From Bacteroidales bacterium (GTDB lineage: Bacteria > Bacteroidota > Bacteroidia > Bacteroidales > UBA932), in assembly GCA_017464245.1 (NCBI GenBank), contig JAFUDV010000085.1:1-64000 (forward strand): 64,000 nt of DNA. The letters are read 5' to 3'. Made by a program: the position numbers and the translations under genes. Below are positions 7,190 to 16,498 of the stretch, piece after piece; positions within the stretch are counted from its first letter, which is position 1, and each line of letters begins with the position of its first letter. A model generated the notes under the pieces. It was not told the origin of the DNA and made no database searches. It saw only the letters and a program-made list of their open reading frames with translations.

Positions 7190-7219
7190 CGGGCCCGTTG
7201 CATCACTGCGACGGGCCCG
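7190..7219 (+). terminator. Hairpin after glnA
   Basis: A perfect 9-bp stem (CGGGCCCGT with ACGGGCCCG) has a 12-nt loop and lies 28 bp after the glnA stop. The T tract is weak, but the position between convergent glnA and uvrD supports a terminator role. Confidence 0.6.
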
Positions 7220-7287
7220 CTACTTAACCTAAACTTAAACTATGAAAAACTTCGCTACAAATATACAAAAAATATCTACTAAACAAA

Positions 7288-9678
7288 TTATACGTGACGA
7301 ATTTTGGCATATTTCAGCAATAACAGCTTTTCACCGTACTGGTCAAAAACGACTTTTGCCTTGATTTCAGGCACGTTTCCGGTCAACTCTAGGACTTTTC
7401 CAGCCCCGAAACGATTGTGTTCGATACGATCCCCCACATGGAAGCTGGACATCGGGTCCGGAATGAATTCCGCGTCGGGAACCTTGGGAGGCAAGGGGCG
7501 GTTCAGCACCGCCTCCCGCGTGTTCGGCCAGGGCTTTCCCCCGTCATTCCGGGCGACCGCCGGTCGCGAAGGAATCTCCCGTCCTCCCCCGAACCGCCCG
7601 AACCGGAAACCGGGATGCTCGTCCTCCGGTTCGGAAGCCGTGACGAAATCCTCCCGCCGGAGCGGGTTCTGGATGTACTGCGGGGCGATCTCCCGGAGGA
7701 AGCGGCTGGGGGCGTTGGACTCGTGCTTTCCGTTGCGCATGCGCGTCTGGGCAAAGGTGAGCGTCACCGCTTTCTTCGCCCGGGTGATGGCCACGTAGAA
7801 CAGGCGGCGTTCCTCTTCCAGGTCCTTTTCCGTCAGGGACCAGCCGCCGGAAGGGAACAGGTTCTCTTCCATGCCGCTCACGAACACGTAGGGGAACTCC
7901 AGGCCCTTGGCGGAATGGACCGTCATCAGGGCTACCTTGTTGGAGGTCTCGTCCTCGGCGACGTCCACGCTGGACAGCAGGGAGATGCTCTCCAGGAAAT
8001 CCGCGAGGGTGACGACCGGAAGGTCCGCGTCGGCGACCTCGCCGGCGCCGTCCTCCAGCATCTCGTTGCGGTAGTTGCCCTGGACTTCCTCCACATGTCC
8101 CTTCACGCTGTCCAGAAGTTCCTGCACATTGGCCGCCCGGGCCTGACCTTCGATGGAGTTGTCCCCCTTGTAAAAGAGGTAAAGGCCGGATTCCGAAGCC
8201 AGGGTCTGCGCCGCCTCGTAGGCGTCGGTATGGTCCAGAACGGAGGCGACCTTGTCAATCATCGAGCAGAACGCGCGGATCTTCGCAACAGCCGCCCCTT
8301 TGAGGCCGAAGGTCTCGAGATCCTCGGCCCAGGCGGCCTTGAACAGGGACACGCCCTTGGCCTGGGCCGCGGCGGAAAGCGCATTCACCGACGTGTCGCC
8401 GATGCCGCGGGCAGGCTTGTTCACCGCCCGCTTGAAGGACTCGTCGTCATTGACATTGGCGGCAAGCTTGAAATAGGCCATCATGTCCTTGACCTCGGCC
8501 CGGTCGAAGAAGGAGTTGCCGGAATAGATCATGTAGGGAATGTTCCGCCGGCGGAGCTGCTCTTCCAGGGCACGGGACTGCGCATTGGTCCGGTACAGGA
8601 CCGCAAAATGGTCGTACTCAGCATGTTCTGCATGCATGCGCTGGAGGATGGCGGAGGCGACGAGGGCACCCTCCTCCTGCTCCGTATAGGCCCGGACGAG
8701 GCGGATCTTCTCCCCTTCCTCCCCCATGGACACGCATTCCTTGGGAAGGCGGTTCTCGTTCTTCGCGATGAGCGTGTTCGCCGCATTCACGATGTTCCGG
8801 GTGGACCGGTAATTCCGCTCCAGACGGAAGAGCTTCGCCTCGGGGAAGTCCTTCCGGAAGTTCAGGATGTTCTCGATCTTGGCCCCGCGGAAGGCGTAGA
8901 TGGACTGGGAGTCGTCGCCCACTACGCACAGGTTCCGGTGTTCCGATGCCAACTTCCTCAGAATCAGGTACTGCGCCATGTTCGTATCCTGGTACTCGTC
9001 CACCATGACGGCATCGAACCGGCCAGCGATGGACGCGAGGGCGTCGGCGTTCCCGCGCAGCAGGATGTTCATGTACAGGAGGATGTCGTCGAAGTCCATC
9101 ACCCCGGACTGCCGGCAAAGCTGGCAGTACAGCTGGTAAATCCTGTAGATCTCCGGTTTCTTGTGCAGCCGGTCCTCCTCCCGGTACCCGCCGGCACCGT
9201 TGGAATAGGGCGTCGGGGTCACCAGGTCGTTCTTCGCCTTGGAGATGCGGGCGAGCACCTCCTTGGGCTTGTACACCTTGTCGTCCAGGCCCAGCCGCTT
9301 GATGCAGTCCTTGAGGGCGCTCACCGAGTCGGACGTGTCATAGATGGTGAAGGCGGACGGGAAGCCGATGGCGTCGGCAAACTCCCGCAGGAAACGGATG
9401 AAGACCGAATGGAAGGTGCCCATCCAGATGCGGCGGGCCTTCCGCTCGCCGACCATCAGGCCGATGCGTTCCTTCATCTCCCCGGCCGCTTTCTTGGTAA
9501 AGGTGAGGGCCAGGATCCGGGACGGATCCGTACCCCTTTCGATCATGTAGGCAATCCTCGATGTCAGCACGCGGGTCTTTCCCGAACCCGCTCCCGCCAC
9601 GATAAGCACCGGTCCGTCCACACACTCAACCGCCTTTCTCTGCTCACTGTTCAAATCCTCTAGAATCTTCGTGCTCAT
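7288..9678 (-). CDS. UvrD/PcrA-family ATP-dependent DNA helicase
   Basis: This 796-aa SF1A helicase unwinds DNA 3' to 5' in repair and replication restart. The Q motif (LNSEQRKAV), Walker A GAGSGKT (residues 29-35), Walker B VDEYQDT, motif III GDDSQSIYAFRGA, motif IV NYRST, motif V TVHSAKGLEFPYVF and motif VI VAITRAKK are all present. The C-terminus ends with the PcrA-like basic domain (VGDRIEHNRFGAGKVLEL). Residues about 701-712, in the linker before that domain, are encoded by a palindromic repeat-like sequence shared with metH. A GGAGGA ribosome-binding site precedes the ATG. It is divergent from nqrA. Confidence 0.93.
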   Translation of the reverse strand: MSTKILEDLNSEQRKAVECVDGPVLIVAGAGSGKTRVLTSRIAYMIERGTDPSRILALTFTKKAAGEMKERIGLMVGERKARRIWMGTFHSVFIRFLREFADAIGFPSAFTIYDTSDSVSALKDCIKRLGLDDKVYKPKEVLARISKAKNDLVTPTPYSNGAGGYREEDRLHKKPEIYRIYQLYCQLCRQSGVMDFDDILLYMNILLRGNADALASIAGRFDAVMVDEYQDTNMAQYLILRKLASEHRNLCVVGDDSQSIYAFRGAKIENILNFRKDFPEAKLFRLERNYRSTRNIVNAANTLIAKNENRLPKECVSMGEEGEKIRLVRAYTEQEEGALVASAILQRMHAEHAEYDHFAVLYRTNAQSRALEEQLRRRNIPYMIYSGNSFFDRAEVKDMMAYFKLAANVNDDESFKRAVNKPARGIGDTSVNALSAAAQAKGVSLFKAAWAEDLETFGLKGAAVAKIRAFCSMIDKVASVLDHTDAYEAAQTLASESGLYLFYKGDNSIEGQARAANVQELLDSVKGHVEEVQGNYRNEMLEDGAGEVADADLPVVTLADFLESISLLSSVDVAEDETSNKVALMTVHSAKGLEFPYVFVSGMEENLFPSGGWSLTEKDLEEERRLFYVAITRAKKAVTLTFAQTRMRNGKHESNAPSRFLREIAPQYIQNPLRREDFVTASEPEDEHPGFRFGRFGGGREIPSRPAVARNDGGKPWPNTREAVLNRPLPPKVPDAEFIPDPMSSFHVGDRIEHNRFGAGKVLELTGNVPEIKAKVVFDQYGEKLLLLKYAKIRHV
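7543..7577. repeat. Interspersed repeat copy inside the helicase gene
   Basis: GTCATTCCGGGCG and GCGAAGGAATCT, separated by a short GC-rich palindromic bridge, form a compact copy of the sequence also seen at 15657-15684 and in metH at 46495-46562. It is read in frame as part of the disordered linker of the UvrD/PcrA protein. Confidence 0.6.
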
Positions 9679-9764
9679 ACTTCCTCCGAATTTTGCACGA
9701 AAATACTAAAAAATTGCGTAAATTCGCAGGTATTTACAGAAATACACAAATAACTGTTATCATA

Positions 9765-11105
9765 ATGTCCAACCATCTCGATTTGAAAAAGGGCCTCGAC
9801 ATACCTGTAAAGGGTGTCGCCGCCCGCGAAGTCGCCAAGACCGTCAAACCGGGAACCATCGCCGTCAAGCCCACCGATTTCAAGGGTTTCCTTCCGAGAC
9901 TCCTCGTGAAGGAGGGCGACCGCGTCCTCGCCGGTTCCCCCGTCATGGCCGACAAGCAGAATCCCCGGATCCTCGTCACCTCTCCGGTCAGCGGAACGGT
10001 GAGCGGGATCGTCCGTGGTGAGAAGAGAAAGCTCCTTGCCGTCCTCGTCCAGGCCGACGCCGGGCAGACGTACGCGGACTTCGGGACGAAAGTCCCCGCC
10101 GATGCCGATGCCGTCAAGGACCTCCTCCTGAAAACGGGCCTTTGGAACGCCCTCATCCAGCGTCCCTACGGCATCCAGGCCGATCCGGACCTGAAACCCA
10201 AGGCCATCTTCGTCTCCACCTTCAGCACCGCCCCGCTCGCGGCCGACACCGAATTCACCCTCGGTGACCGCCTCGCCGACATCCAGGCCGGCGTGAACGC
10301 CCTCGGCAAGCTTACCGACGGCGGCGTGCATCTCGCCGTGAACAAGGCGGTCTATTCCAGTTCCCCCTTCCACAAGGTGGAGAACGTCATCGCCCATGAG
10401 GTGAGCGGGAAGCATCCCGCCGGCAACGTGGGCGTGCAGATCAGCCACATCGCCCCCATCCAGAAGGGTGAGACCGTTTGGACGATGCCCGTCCTGATGG
10501 TTGCCGCCCTCGGCCACGTGATCAACACCGGCAAGCTGGACCTCACCCGCAAGGTGGCGGTCACCGGCCCCGTCGCCACCCACCCGGCCTACGTGGTCGC
10601 CCTCCCGGGCACCCCGGTCAAGGAGATCACCGACATCCCGGCCGACGCCCGCGTCATCGGCGGTGACGTCCTCACCGGCGAGAACCTCGGCGCCGACGGC
10701 TGCCTGGGCTTCTTCCAGGACCAGGTCACCCTCCTGCACGAGGGCACCGAGCGCGAATGGTTCGGCTGGGCCAAGCCCTTCCGCCCGAAAGTCCACAGCT
10801 CCTCCTGGTGCTACTTCTCCTGGCTCACCCCGGGCAAGAAGTACGACATGGACACCAACCTCCACGGCGGCCCCCGCGCCTTCGTCGAGACCAAGTGCTT
10901 CGAGGACGTCACGCCGATGGACATCTTCCCCATCTACCTGATCAAGGCCTGCCTCGCGGGCGACATCGAGAAGATGGAGAAGTTCGGCATCTACGAAGTC
11001 CTTCCGGAGGACCTCGCCCTGTGCGACTACGTGGATCCTTCCAAGAACGACATCCAGGCCATTATCCAGAAGGGTATCGACCTGATGATTAAAGAAATGG
11101 CATAA
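9765..11105 (+). CDS. nqrA: Na+-translocating NADH-quinone reductase subunit A
   Basis: This 446-aa soluble subunit is the first gene of the six-gene operon for the Na+-NQR, which passes electrons from NADH to quinone and pumps Na+ out. The N-terminus LKKGLDIPVKGVA and the SPVSGTV and AVNKAVYSSSPFH regions are typical of NqrA, which helps bind quinone. The start at 9765 fits the usual MSNHLDLKKGL beginning; the longer frame from 9693 has an atypical N-terminus. The operon is tight: nqrB starts 3 bp after the stop. Confidence 0.95.
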   Translation: MSNHLDLKKGLDIPVKGVAAREVAKTVKPGTIAVKPTDFKGFLPRLLVKEGDRVLAGSPVMADKQNPRILVTSPVSGTVSGIVRGEKRKLLAVLVQADAGQTYADFGTKVPADADAVKDLLLKTGLWNALIQRPYGIQADPDLKPKAIFVSTFSTAPLAADTEFTLGDRLADIQAGVNALGKLTDGGVHLAVNKAVYSSSPFHKVENVIAHEVSGKHPAGNVGVQISHIAPIQKGETVWTMPVLMVAALGHVINTGKLDLTRKVAVTGPVATHPAYVVALPGTPVKEITDIPADARVIGGDVLTGENLGADGCLGFFQDQVTLLHEGTEREWFGWAKPFRPKVHSSSWCYFSWLTPGKKYDMDTNLHGGPRAFVETKCFEDVTPMDIFPIYLIKACLAGDIEKMEKFGIYEVLPEDLALCDYVDPSKNDIQAIIQKGIDLMIKEMA

Positions 11106-11108
11106 GTT

Positions 11109-12254
11109 ATGGCAGACGAAAAGAAACCCGGCCTCTTCGAAGAAGGCGGCAAGCTGTACTGGCTTCACTCTACCATCGATGCTTTCGACACCTTCCTGCG
11201 CGTTCCGGGAACCGTGACCGCGAAGGGTGCCCACGTCCGTGACGGCATCGACCTCAAGCGCGTCATGATCATGGTCGTCATCGCCCTCGTTCCCGCCGCC
11301 CTGTTCGGCATGTACAACGTGGGCCTGCAGACCTCCCTCACCTACGGCCTCGACTGGAATTTCTGGCACATGTTCTGGTATGGACTGCTCCGGATGCTCC
11401 CGCTGTTCGTCGTTTCCTATGTCGTCGGCCTCGTCATCGAGTTCGGCTCCTCCCAGATCCGCGGCGAGGAAGTGAACGAGGGCTACCTCGTCACCGGCTT
11501 CCTCATCCCGCTCATCGTCCCGGTGGACGTTCCCCTGTGGATGCTCGCCCTCGCCGTGGCCTTCTCCGTCATCTTCGTCAAGGAAGTGTTCGGCGGCACC
11601 GGCATGAACATCTGGAACCCGGCCCTCGTGGCCCGCGCCTTCCTGTTCTTCTCCTACCCGTCCTCCATGTCCGGATCTTCCGTGTGGGTGTCCAAGACCT
11701 GGGTCTCCGCCCTGAAGGATGTGGATGCGGTCTCCGCGGCCACTCCGCTCGCCATCGCCCATGACGGCGGCGTCAGCGCCCTGACCTCCCAGTACTCCTT
11801 CATGGACATGTTCTACGGTTTCATCCCCGGCTCCACCGGTGAGACCAGCGTGATCGCCATCCTCATCGGCGCCCTCATCCTCGTGTGGACCGGCGTCGCT
11901 TCCTGGAAGATCATGGTCTCCTCGATCGCCGGCGGCCTCCTCGTCGGCTGGCTCGGACAGATCGGCGGCGCCACCGACCTCCCCTGCTACTACCAGCTGG
12001 TGATGGGCGGCTTCCTGTTCGGTTCCGTCTTCATGGCCACCGACCCGGTCACAGCGGCCCAGACCGAGACCGGCAAGTGGATCTACGGCTTCCTCGTCGG
12101 CGCCCTCGCCGTCGTCGTCCGCCTGTGGAACCCGGGCTACATGGAAGGCATGATGCTCGCCATCCTGTTCATGAACACCATGGCCCCGCTCATCGACCAC
12201 TGCGTCGTCACGGCCCATGTGAACCGTCGCGCGAAGAAAGTGAAAACTGCCTAA
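11109..12254 (+). CDS. nqrB: Na+-NQR subunit B
   Basis: This 381-aa integral membrane subunit has about ten hydrophobic helices. The motif AVSAATPL with Thr212 matches the S-x-A-T site at which FMN is attached covalently by phosphodiester linkage. GGTGMNIWNPALVARAF is the conserved NqrB/RnfD signature. It forms the Na+ channel core and the riboflavin and quinone site of the complex. It sits between nqrA (3 bp) and nqrC (12 bp). Confidence 0.95.
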   Translation: MADEKKPGLFEEGGKLYWLHSTIDAFDTFLRVPGTVTAKGAHVRDGIDLKRVMIMVVIALVPAALFGMYNVGLQTSLTYGLDWNFWHMFWYGLLRMLPLFVVSYVVGLVIEFGSSQIRGEEVNEGYLVTGFLIPLIVPVDVPLWMLALAVAFSVIFVKEVFGGTGMNIWNPALVARAFLFFSYPSSMSGSSVWVSKTWVSALKDVDAVSAATPLAIAHDGGVSALTSQYSFMDMFYGFIPGSTGETSVIAILIGALILVWTGVASWKIMVSSIAGGLLVGWLGQIGGATDLPCYYQLVMGGFLFGSVFMATDPVTAAQTETGKWIYGFLVGALAVVVRLWNPGYMEGMMLAILFMNTMAPLIDHCVVTAHVNRRAKKVKTA

Positions 12255-12266
12255 AGGATACGCGCC

Positions 12267-13088
12267 ATGAATACCAACAACAACGTCTATACTGTCATCT
12301 ATACGACCCTCATCGTGGTCGTCGTAGCCGCGCTCCTGGCCTTCGTGTCCCAGTCCCTCAAGGGCAAGCAGGATGCGAACGAGAAGGCCGACACAATCTC
12401 CCAGATGCTCACCGCCGCCCAGTTCGGGACCAAGGCCGAGTTCCAGAAGATCGGAAACGCCGCCGTGCTCGCCAAGTATGCCGAGGAGATCGGCGAGGCC
12501 TTCACGGTGGACGTGAACGGCAACAAGGTCGCCGACCTCCCGCTGGACAAGGTGTTCAGCCCCAAGGAGCTCAAGCGCCAGAACTACAACATCAAGGGCG
12601 GCGCCAACAAGACCGGCGAGCCCGAGATTCCCGTCTTCGTGTTCAAGAACGGCAAGACCGTGGTTCCCATCTACGGTGCCGGCCTGTGGGGTCCGGTCTG
12701 GGGCTACATCGCCTTCGAGAACGACCTCAAGACCATCGCCGGTGCCTACTTCGACCATGAGTCCGAGACCGCCGGCCTCGGCGCCAAGATCAAGGACGAC
12801 CCCGCCTTCCAGGCCGAGTTCATCGGCGAGCAGCCCGACTTCTCCCAGGCCAATGTCTTCGAGATCGTGAAGGGCGGCGCCCCCGCGGCCGACGGCAAGT
12901 CCTTGGTGGACAACAAGATCGACGCCATCACCGGCGCGACCATGACGTCCCAGGGCCTGGACGCCGCCATCGACACCTGGCTCGGAGCCTATGCGAAGTA
13001 CTTCCAGACCGCCGCTCCCGCGAAGGAGTGCGACATGCCCTGCTGCCAGGACGGCGGGGAGTGCGAAAACAAAGAAGTGGAGGAATAA
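12267..13088 (+). CDS. nqrC: Na+-NQR subunit C with cysteine-rich tail
   Basis: This 273-aa subunit has one N-terminal transmembrane helix (about 8-28) and a periplasmic FMN-binding domain with ITGATMTS, where Thr225 is the predicted covalent FMN site. The GLWGPVWGYIAF segment is typical of the family. After the conserved domain, residues 250-273 form an unusual tail with four cysteines (255, 259, 260, 266; CDMPCCQDGGEC), then an acidic end. That tail is not part of the standard NqrC fold and could bind a metal or be oxidised in the periplasm. Confidence 0.93.
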   Translation: MNTNNNVYTVIYTTLIVVVVAALLAFVSQSLKGKQDANEKADTISQMLTAAQFGTKAEFQKIGNAAVLAKYAEEIGEAFTVDVNGNKVADLPLDKVFSPKELKRQNYNIKGGANKTGEPEIPVFVFKNGKTVVPIYGAGLWGPVWGYIAFENDLKTIAGAYFDHESETAGLGAKIKDDPAFQAEFIGEQPDFSQANVFEIVKGGAPAADGKSLVDNKIDAITGATMTSQGLDAAIDTWLGAYAKYFQTAAPAKECDMPCCQDGGECENKEVEE

Positions 13089-13091
13089 GCC

Positions 13092-13706
13092 ATGAATGCA
13101 AAATTGAAAGAAACCATCCTCAACCCCATTTTCAAGGGGAACCCGATCACCGTCCTGGTGCTGGGCATCTGCTCTTCCCTCGCGGTGACCGTCACGCTGA
13201 AGGGTGCGCTCGTCATGGCGCTCTCCGTCATCGTGGTGACGGGCATTTCCAGCCTGATCCTCTCCCTGCTCCGCAACACCATCCCGGGCCGCGTGCGCAT
13301 CATCGTCCAGCTCGTGGTCGTTGCCATGATGGTGATCCTGGTGGACCAGATCCTCAAGAGCTTCGAGGCCACCTACGCCATTGACAAGCAGCTGTCCGTG
13401 TACATCGGCCTGATCATCACGAACTGCATCGTGATGGGCCGCATCGAGGCGTTCGCCCTGGGCAACAAGCCCTGGCCGTCCTTCCTCGACGGCGTGGCCA
13501 ACGGCGCCGGCTACGGCATGATCCTGCTGATCGTCGCCTTCTTCCGCGAGCTTCTCGGAAGCGGCACCCTGTTCGGCATCGACATCCTCAACCGTTTCGG
13601 CTATGTACCGAACAACCTCGTGATCCTGCCCCCGTTCGCCCTCATCCTCCTGGGATGCATCGTGTGGGTGCAGCGCTCCATCCAGAAAGACCTCCAGGAA
13701 AAATAA
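13092..13706 (+). CDS. nqrD: Na+-NQR subunit D
   Basis: This 204-aa hydrophobic protein has about six transmembrane helices and belongs to the NqrD/RnfE family. With NqrE it forms the inverted-repeat membrane pair that ligates an iron centre; the conserved GLIITNCIVMGR motif (about residue 112) carries one of the cysteines. It follows nqrC by 3 bp and precedes nqrE by 12 bp. Confidence 0.95.
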   Translation: MNAKLKETILNPIFKGNPITVLVLGICSSLAVTVTLKGALVMALSVIVVTGISSLILSLLRNTIPGRVRIIVQLVVVAMMVILVDQILKSFEATYAIDKQLSVYIGLIITNCIVMGRIEAFALGNKPWPSFLDGVANGAGYGMILLIVAFFRELLGSGTLFGIDILNRFGYVPNNLVILPPFALILLGCIVWVQRSIQKDLQEK

Positions 13707-13718
13707 CAGCACCGCCCT

Positions 13719-14315
13719 ATGGAATATCTCAGCTTATTCGTAAAGTCCATCTTCGTGGACAATATGATCTTCGCATACTTCCTGGGAATGTGCTCGTTCC
13801 TGGCCGTATCGAAGAACGTGAAGACGGCTGCCGGCCTCGGCCTCGCCGTAATCTTCGTCCTCCTGGTCACCCTTCCGATCAACTATCTCCTGAACACCTA
13901 TGTGCTGGCCCCCGACGCCCTCATCGAAGGGGTGGACCTGAGCTTCCTCAGCTTCATCGTCTTCATCGCGGTCATCGCCGCCATCGTGCAGGTCGTGGAG
14001 ATGGTCGTGGAGAAATTCTCCCCGGAACTGTACTCCTCCCTCGGTATCTTCCTGCCGCTGATCGCCGTGAACTGCGCCATCCTGGGCGGTTCCCTGTTCA
14101 TGCAGCAGAAGGACTTCCTGAACATCGGTGAGGCCGTCGTCTATTCCCTCGGCTCCGGCATCGGCTGGTTCCTCGCCATCGTCTCCCTCGCGGCGATCCG
14201 CGAGAAGATGGCCTACTCCAACGTGCCGGCTGCCCTCAAGGGCCTGGGTATCACCTTCATCACGGTGGGTCTGATGGGCATCGCCTTCATGACCTTCATG
14301 GGTATTTCACTCTAA
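13719..14315 (+). CDS. nqrE: Na+-NQR subunit E
   Basis: This 198-aa integral membrane protein belongs to the NqrE/RnfA family. [15 protein letters not shown] near the N-terminus and [10 protein letters not shown] in the middle are the paired cysteine motifs of the intramembrane iron site shared with NqrD. Six helices are predicted. It lies between nqrD and nqrF, each within about 16 bp. Confidence 0.95.
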   Translation: MEYLSLFVKSIFVDNMIFAYFLGMCSFLAVSKNVKTAAGLGLAVIFVLLVTLPINYLLNTYVLAPDALIEGVDLSFLSFIVFIAVIAAIVQVVEMVVEKFSPELYSSLGIFLPLIAVNCAILGGSLFMQQKDFLNIGEAVVYSLGSGIGWFLAIVSLAAIREKMAYSNVPAALKGLGITFITVGLMGIAFMTFMGISL

Positions 14316-14331
14316 TCCGGAGGAACGCGCT

Positions 14332-15606
14332 ATGACAAATACCATTCTCTTTGCGATCCTCGTGATGTTCGTCGTCACGATCATCCTGGTGGCCCTTCTC
14401 CTCTGGATCAAGAGCGCCCTCACCCCGTCCGGTTCCGTCAAGGTCTCCATCAACGGCGGCACCAAGGAACTGGAAGTCACCCCGGGCGGTGACCTCATGC
14501 ACACCCTCGCCGACAACGGCATCTTCCTTCCTTCCGCCTGCGGCGGCAAGGCCAACTGCGGACAGTGCAAGCTGCAGGTCCTCGAAGGCGGCGGAACCAT
14601 CCTCCCCACCGAGACCGGCTTCTTCTCCCGCAAACAGATCAAGGACGGCTGGCGCCTCGGCTGCCAGGTAAAGGTGAAGGACAACCTCCAGATCGCCGTT
14701 CCGGAGTCCGCCCTCAGCGTCAAGAAGCTCGAGTGCGAAGTCATCTCCAACGAGAACGTCGCGACCTTCATCAAGGAATTCACCGTCCGTCTCCCGGAAG
14801 GCGAGCACATCGACTTCAAGTCCGGCGAGTACATCCAGATCGACATTCCGGAGTACGAGGCTGACTTCTCCGACATGGGCGTCGCACCCATCTACATGGG
14901 CGACTGGGAGAAATACGGCATCACCTCCCTCCGCTTCAAGAACACCGTTCCGACGATCCGCGCCTACTCCATGGCCTCGTATCCGGCCGAGAAGGACGTC
15001 ATCAAGCTGAACGTGCGTATCGCGACCCCTCCGTTCGACCGCACCCAGCCGAAGGGCGTGTTCAAGTTCGTCCCGGGCGTTCCTCCGGGAATCGCCTCCA
15101 CCTATGTCTTCTCCCGCAAGCCGGGTGACAAGGTCATGATCAGCGGCCCTTACGGCGAGTTCCTTCTCCCGAAGGACGATCCGGACACCCAGGAGTACAT
15201 CTTCGTGGGCGGCGGCGCCGGCATGGCCCCGCTCCGCAGCCACATCATGCACCTGTTCAAGACCCTGAAGACCAAGAAGCCGGTCCGCTTCTTCTACGGC
15301 GCCCGCGCCCTCGTCGAGGCCTTCTACCTGGAGGACTTCGCCGAGATCGAGAAGGAGTTCCCGAACTTCCACTTCACCCTGGCCCTCGACCGTCCGGATC
15401 CGGCTGCCGATGCCGCCGGCGTCAAGTACACCCCGGGCTTCGTCCACAACGTGATGTACGAGACCTACCTCAAGAACCACGAGGCTCCCGAGGACATCAA
15501 GTACTTCATGTGCGGCCCGCCCATGATGGTCAAGTGCGTGAACGAACTGCTGGACTCCCTGGGCGTCGCTCCGGAGAGCATCCTGTACGACAACTTTGGA
15601 GGTTAA
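14332..15606 (+). CDS. nqrF: Na+-NQR subunit F (NADH dehydrogenase)
   Basis: This 424-aa entry subunit oxidises NADH. An N-terminal helix (about 4-28) is followed by a ferredoxin domain with Cys70, Cys76, Cys79 and Cys111 for a 2Fe-2S cluster (CGGKANCGQC). A ferredoxin-reductase domain follows with RAYSMASYP for FAD and GGGAGMAPLRS and MCGPPMM for NADH. It is the last gene of the operon, closed by a strong terminator 17 bp downstream. Confidence 0.95.
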   Translation: MTNTILFAILVMFVVTIILVALLLWIKSALTPSGSVKVSINGGTKELEVTPGGDLMHTLADNGIFLPSACGGKANCGQCKLQVLEGGGTILPTETGFFSRKQIKDGWRLGCQVKVKDNLQIAVPESALSVKKLECEVISNENVATFIKEFTVRLPEGEHIDFKSGEYIQIDIPEYEADFSDMGVAPIYMGDWEKYGITSLRFKNTVPTIRAYSMASYPAEKDVIKLNVRIATPPFDRTQPKGVFKFVPGVPPGIASTYVFSRKPGDKVMISGPYGEFLLPKDDPDTQEYIFVGGGAGMAPLRSHIMHLFKTLKTKKPVRFFYGARALVEAFYLEDFAEIEKEFPNFHFTLALDRPDPAADAAGVKYTPGFVHNVMYETYLKNHEAPEDIKYFMCGPPMMVKCVNELLDSLGVAPESILYDNFGG

Positions 15607-15623
15607 TCGCTGTGTAATAAGGC

Positions 15624-15657
15624 AGAAGCCCGACTCGGACGAGTCGGGCTTCTTTTT
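15624..15657 (+). terminator. nqr operon terminator
   Basis: A perfect 14-bp stem (AGAAGCCCGACTCG with CGAGTCGGGCTTCT) has a 2-nt gap and is followed by a T tract. It ends the nqrABCDEF transcript. Confidence 0.9.
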
Positions 15658-15684
15658 GTCATGCCGAGCGTAGCGAAGGAATCT
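15657..15684. repeat. Interspersed repeat half-copy
   Basis: TGTCATGCCGAGCG and GCGAAGGAATCT directly follow the nqr terminator T tract and abut the stop codon of the DUF47 gene. The sequence matches the left half of the repeat at 46495-46562 in metH and the compact copy at 7543-7577 in the helicase gene. Confidence 0.6.
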
Positions 15685-16341
15685 CTATTCGTGCAGGAAC
15701 TTGAGGACCATCAGGCGTACGCAGTCCGCGACGTGCTTCTCACTGTCCGTCGCCTTTTCGAAGAGCTCCGCCAGGTTCTTGTACTTGGTCATCTCGCGCA
15801 GGTCCTCCTCCTTGGTGAAAATATGGCCGATGTATTCCTCGTAAGCATCGTCGGCCGCATGTTCCATTTCGGCGACCCGGTCACACTGGAGGGAGATTTC
15901 CGTCGCCTTATGCTTGATGTCCCACAGCAGGGGCAGCAGGTCCCGGAGGGCGTAGGCCTCCGCCCGGATGATCATCGCGAGGTCCAGGAGCTGGGGATCG
16001 ATCTTCCGGGGACGGTAGATCAGGACTGCCTTGGAGGCGTCCTTGATGACGTCCAGCGTATCGTCCATGGACATGGCGACCGTCGTAAGTTCCGTCCTGC
16101 CCAGGGAACCCATGAGGCGCTCGGAGAGCATTTCCCGGAACTCCGTGAGCAGGGCGTCGCCCTGGACCTCCAGGGTGTGGATCTCCCGCTGGGAGCGTTT
16201 CCACTCATCCGCGTCCATGGAGGAGAGCATCTTCACCAACGTCTCGGCACTGCGGCACAGGAAGGCCGCCTGCCGGGTGAAAATGGGCGTCAGGTCCCGC
16301 TTGGGATGGAAAAGATGACGCAATTGCCGAGAAAAGTTCAT
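15685..16341 (-). CDS. DUF47 / PhoU-like protein
   Basis: This 218-aa all-helical protein belongs to the DUF47 (TIGR00153-like) family, with repeated E/D-rich helices such as EVQGDALLTEFREML, MSMDDTLDVIKDASKAV and VAEMEHAADDAYEE. Such proteins usually accompany a Pit-type phosphate transporter and are thought to modulate it. No pit gene is next to it, so its transporter must lie elsewhere or it acts alone. Its stop codon abuts a repeat and the nqr terminator. Confidence 0.8.
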   Translation of the reverse strand: MNFSRQLRHLFHPKRDLTPIFTRQAAFLCRSAETLVKMLSSMDADEWKRSQREIHTLEVQGDALLTEFREMLSERLMGSLGRTELTTVAMSMDDTLDVIKDASKAVLIYRPRKIDPQLLDLAMIIRAEAYALRDLLPLLWDIKHKATEISLQCDRVAEMEHAADDAYEEYIGHIFTKEEDLREMTKYKNLAELFEKATDSEKHVADCVRLMVLKFLHE

Positions 16342-16498
16342 AAAAATAAAACTGATTCTTCATTTTTTCCTGTCCAAAAAGGACAAGAAACCGATAAAAT
16401 GGACCGAAAACATTAAAACCTGCATCCCCGACCCGGCCGACCGGCTCCTTTCCGGAATCTCTTCCTTAGCTTTGCACAGGACAAAGCGCCAGAAAAAC

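Noticed and set aside
7242..7364. A 40-codon plus-strand frame starting MKNFATNIQKIS between glnA and the helicase gene
   Set aside because: It overlaps the 3' end of the helicase gene on the other strand, follows a terminator-like hairpin and matches nothing I know.
9675..13712. A 1345-codon minus-strand open frame antisense to the nqr genes
   Set aside because: It is a by-product of the GC-rich codon bias of nqrABCD; its translation is a low-complexity run of His, Asp, Glu and Gly without any domain, and the plus-strand genes are unmistakable.
16371..16385. TGTCC-A5-GGACA palindrome between the DUF47 and fimbrial genes
   Set aside because: The arms are only 5 bp and there is no promoter element placed to make it an operator.
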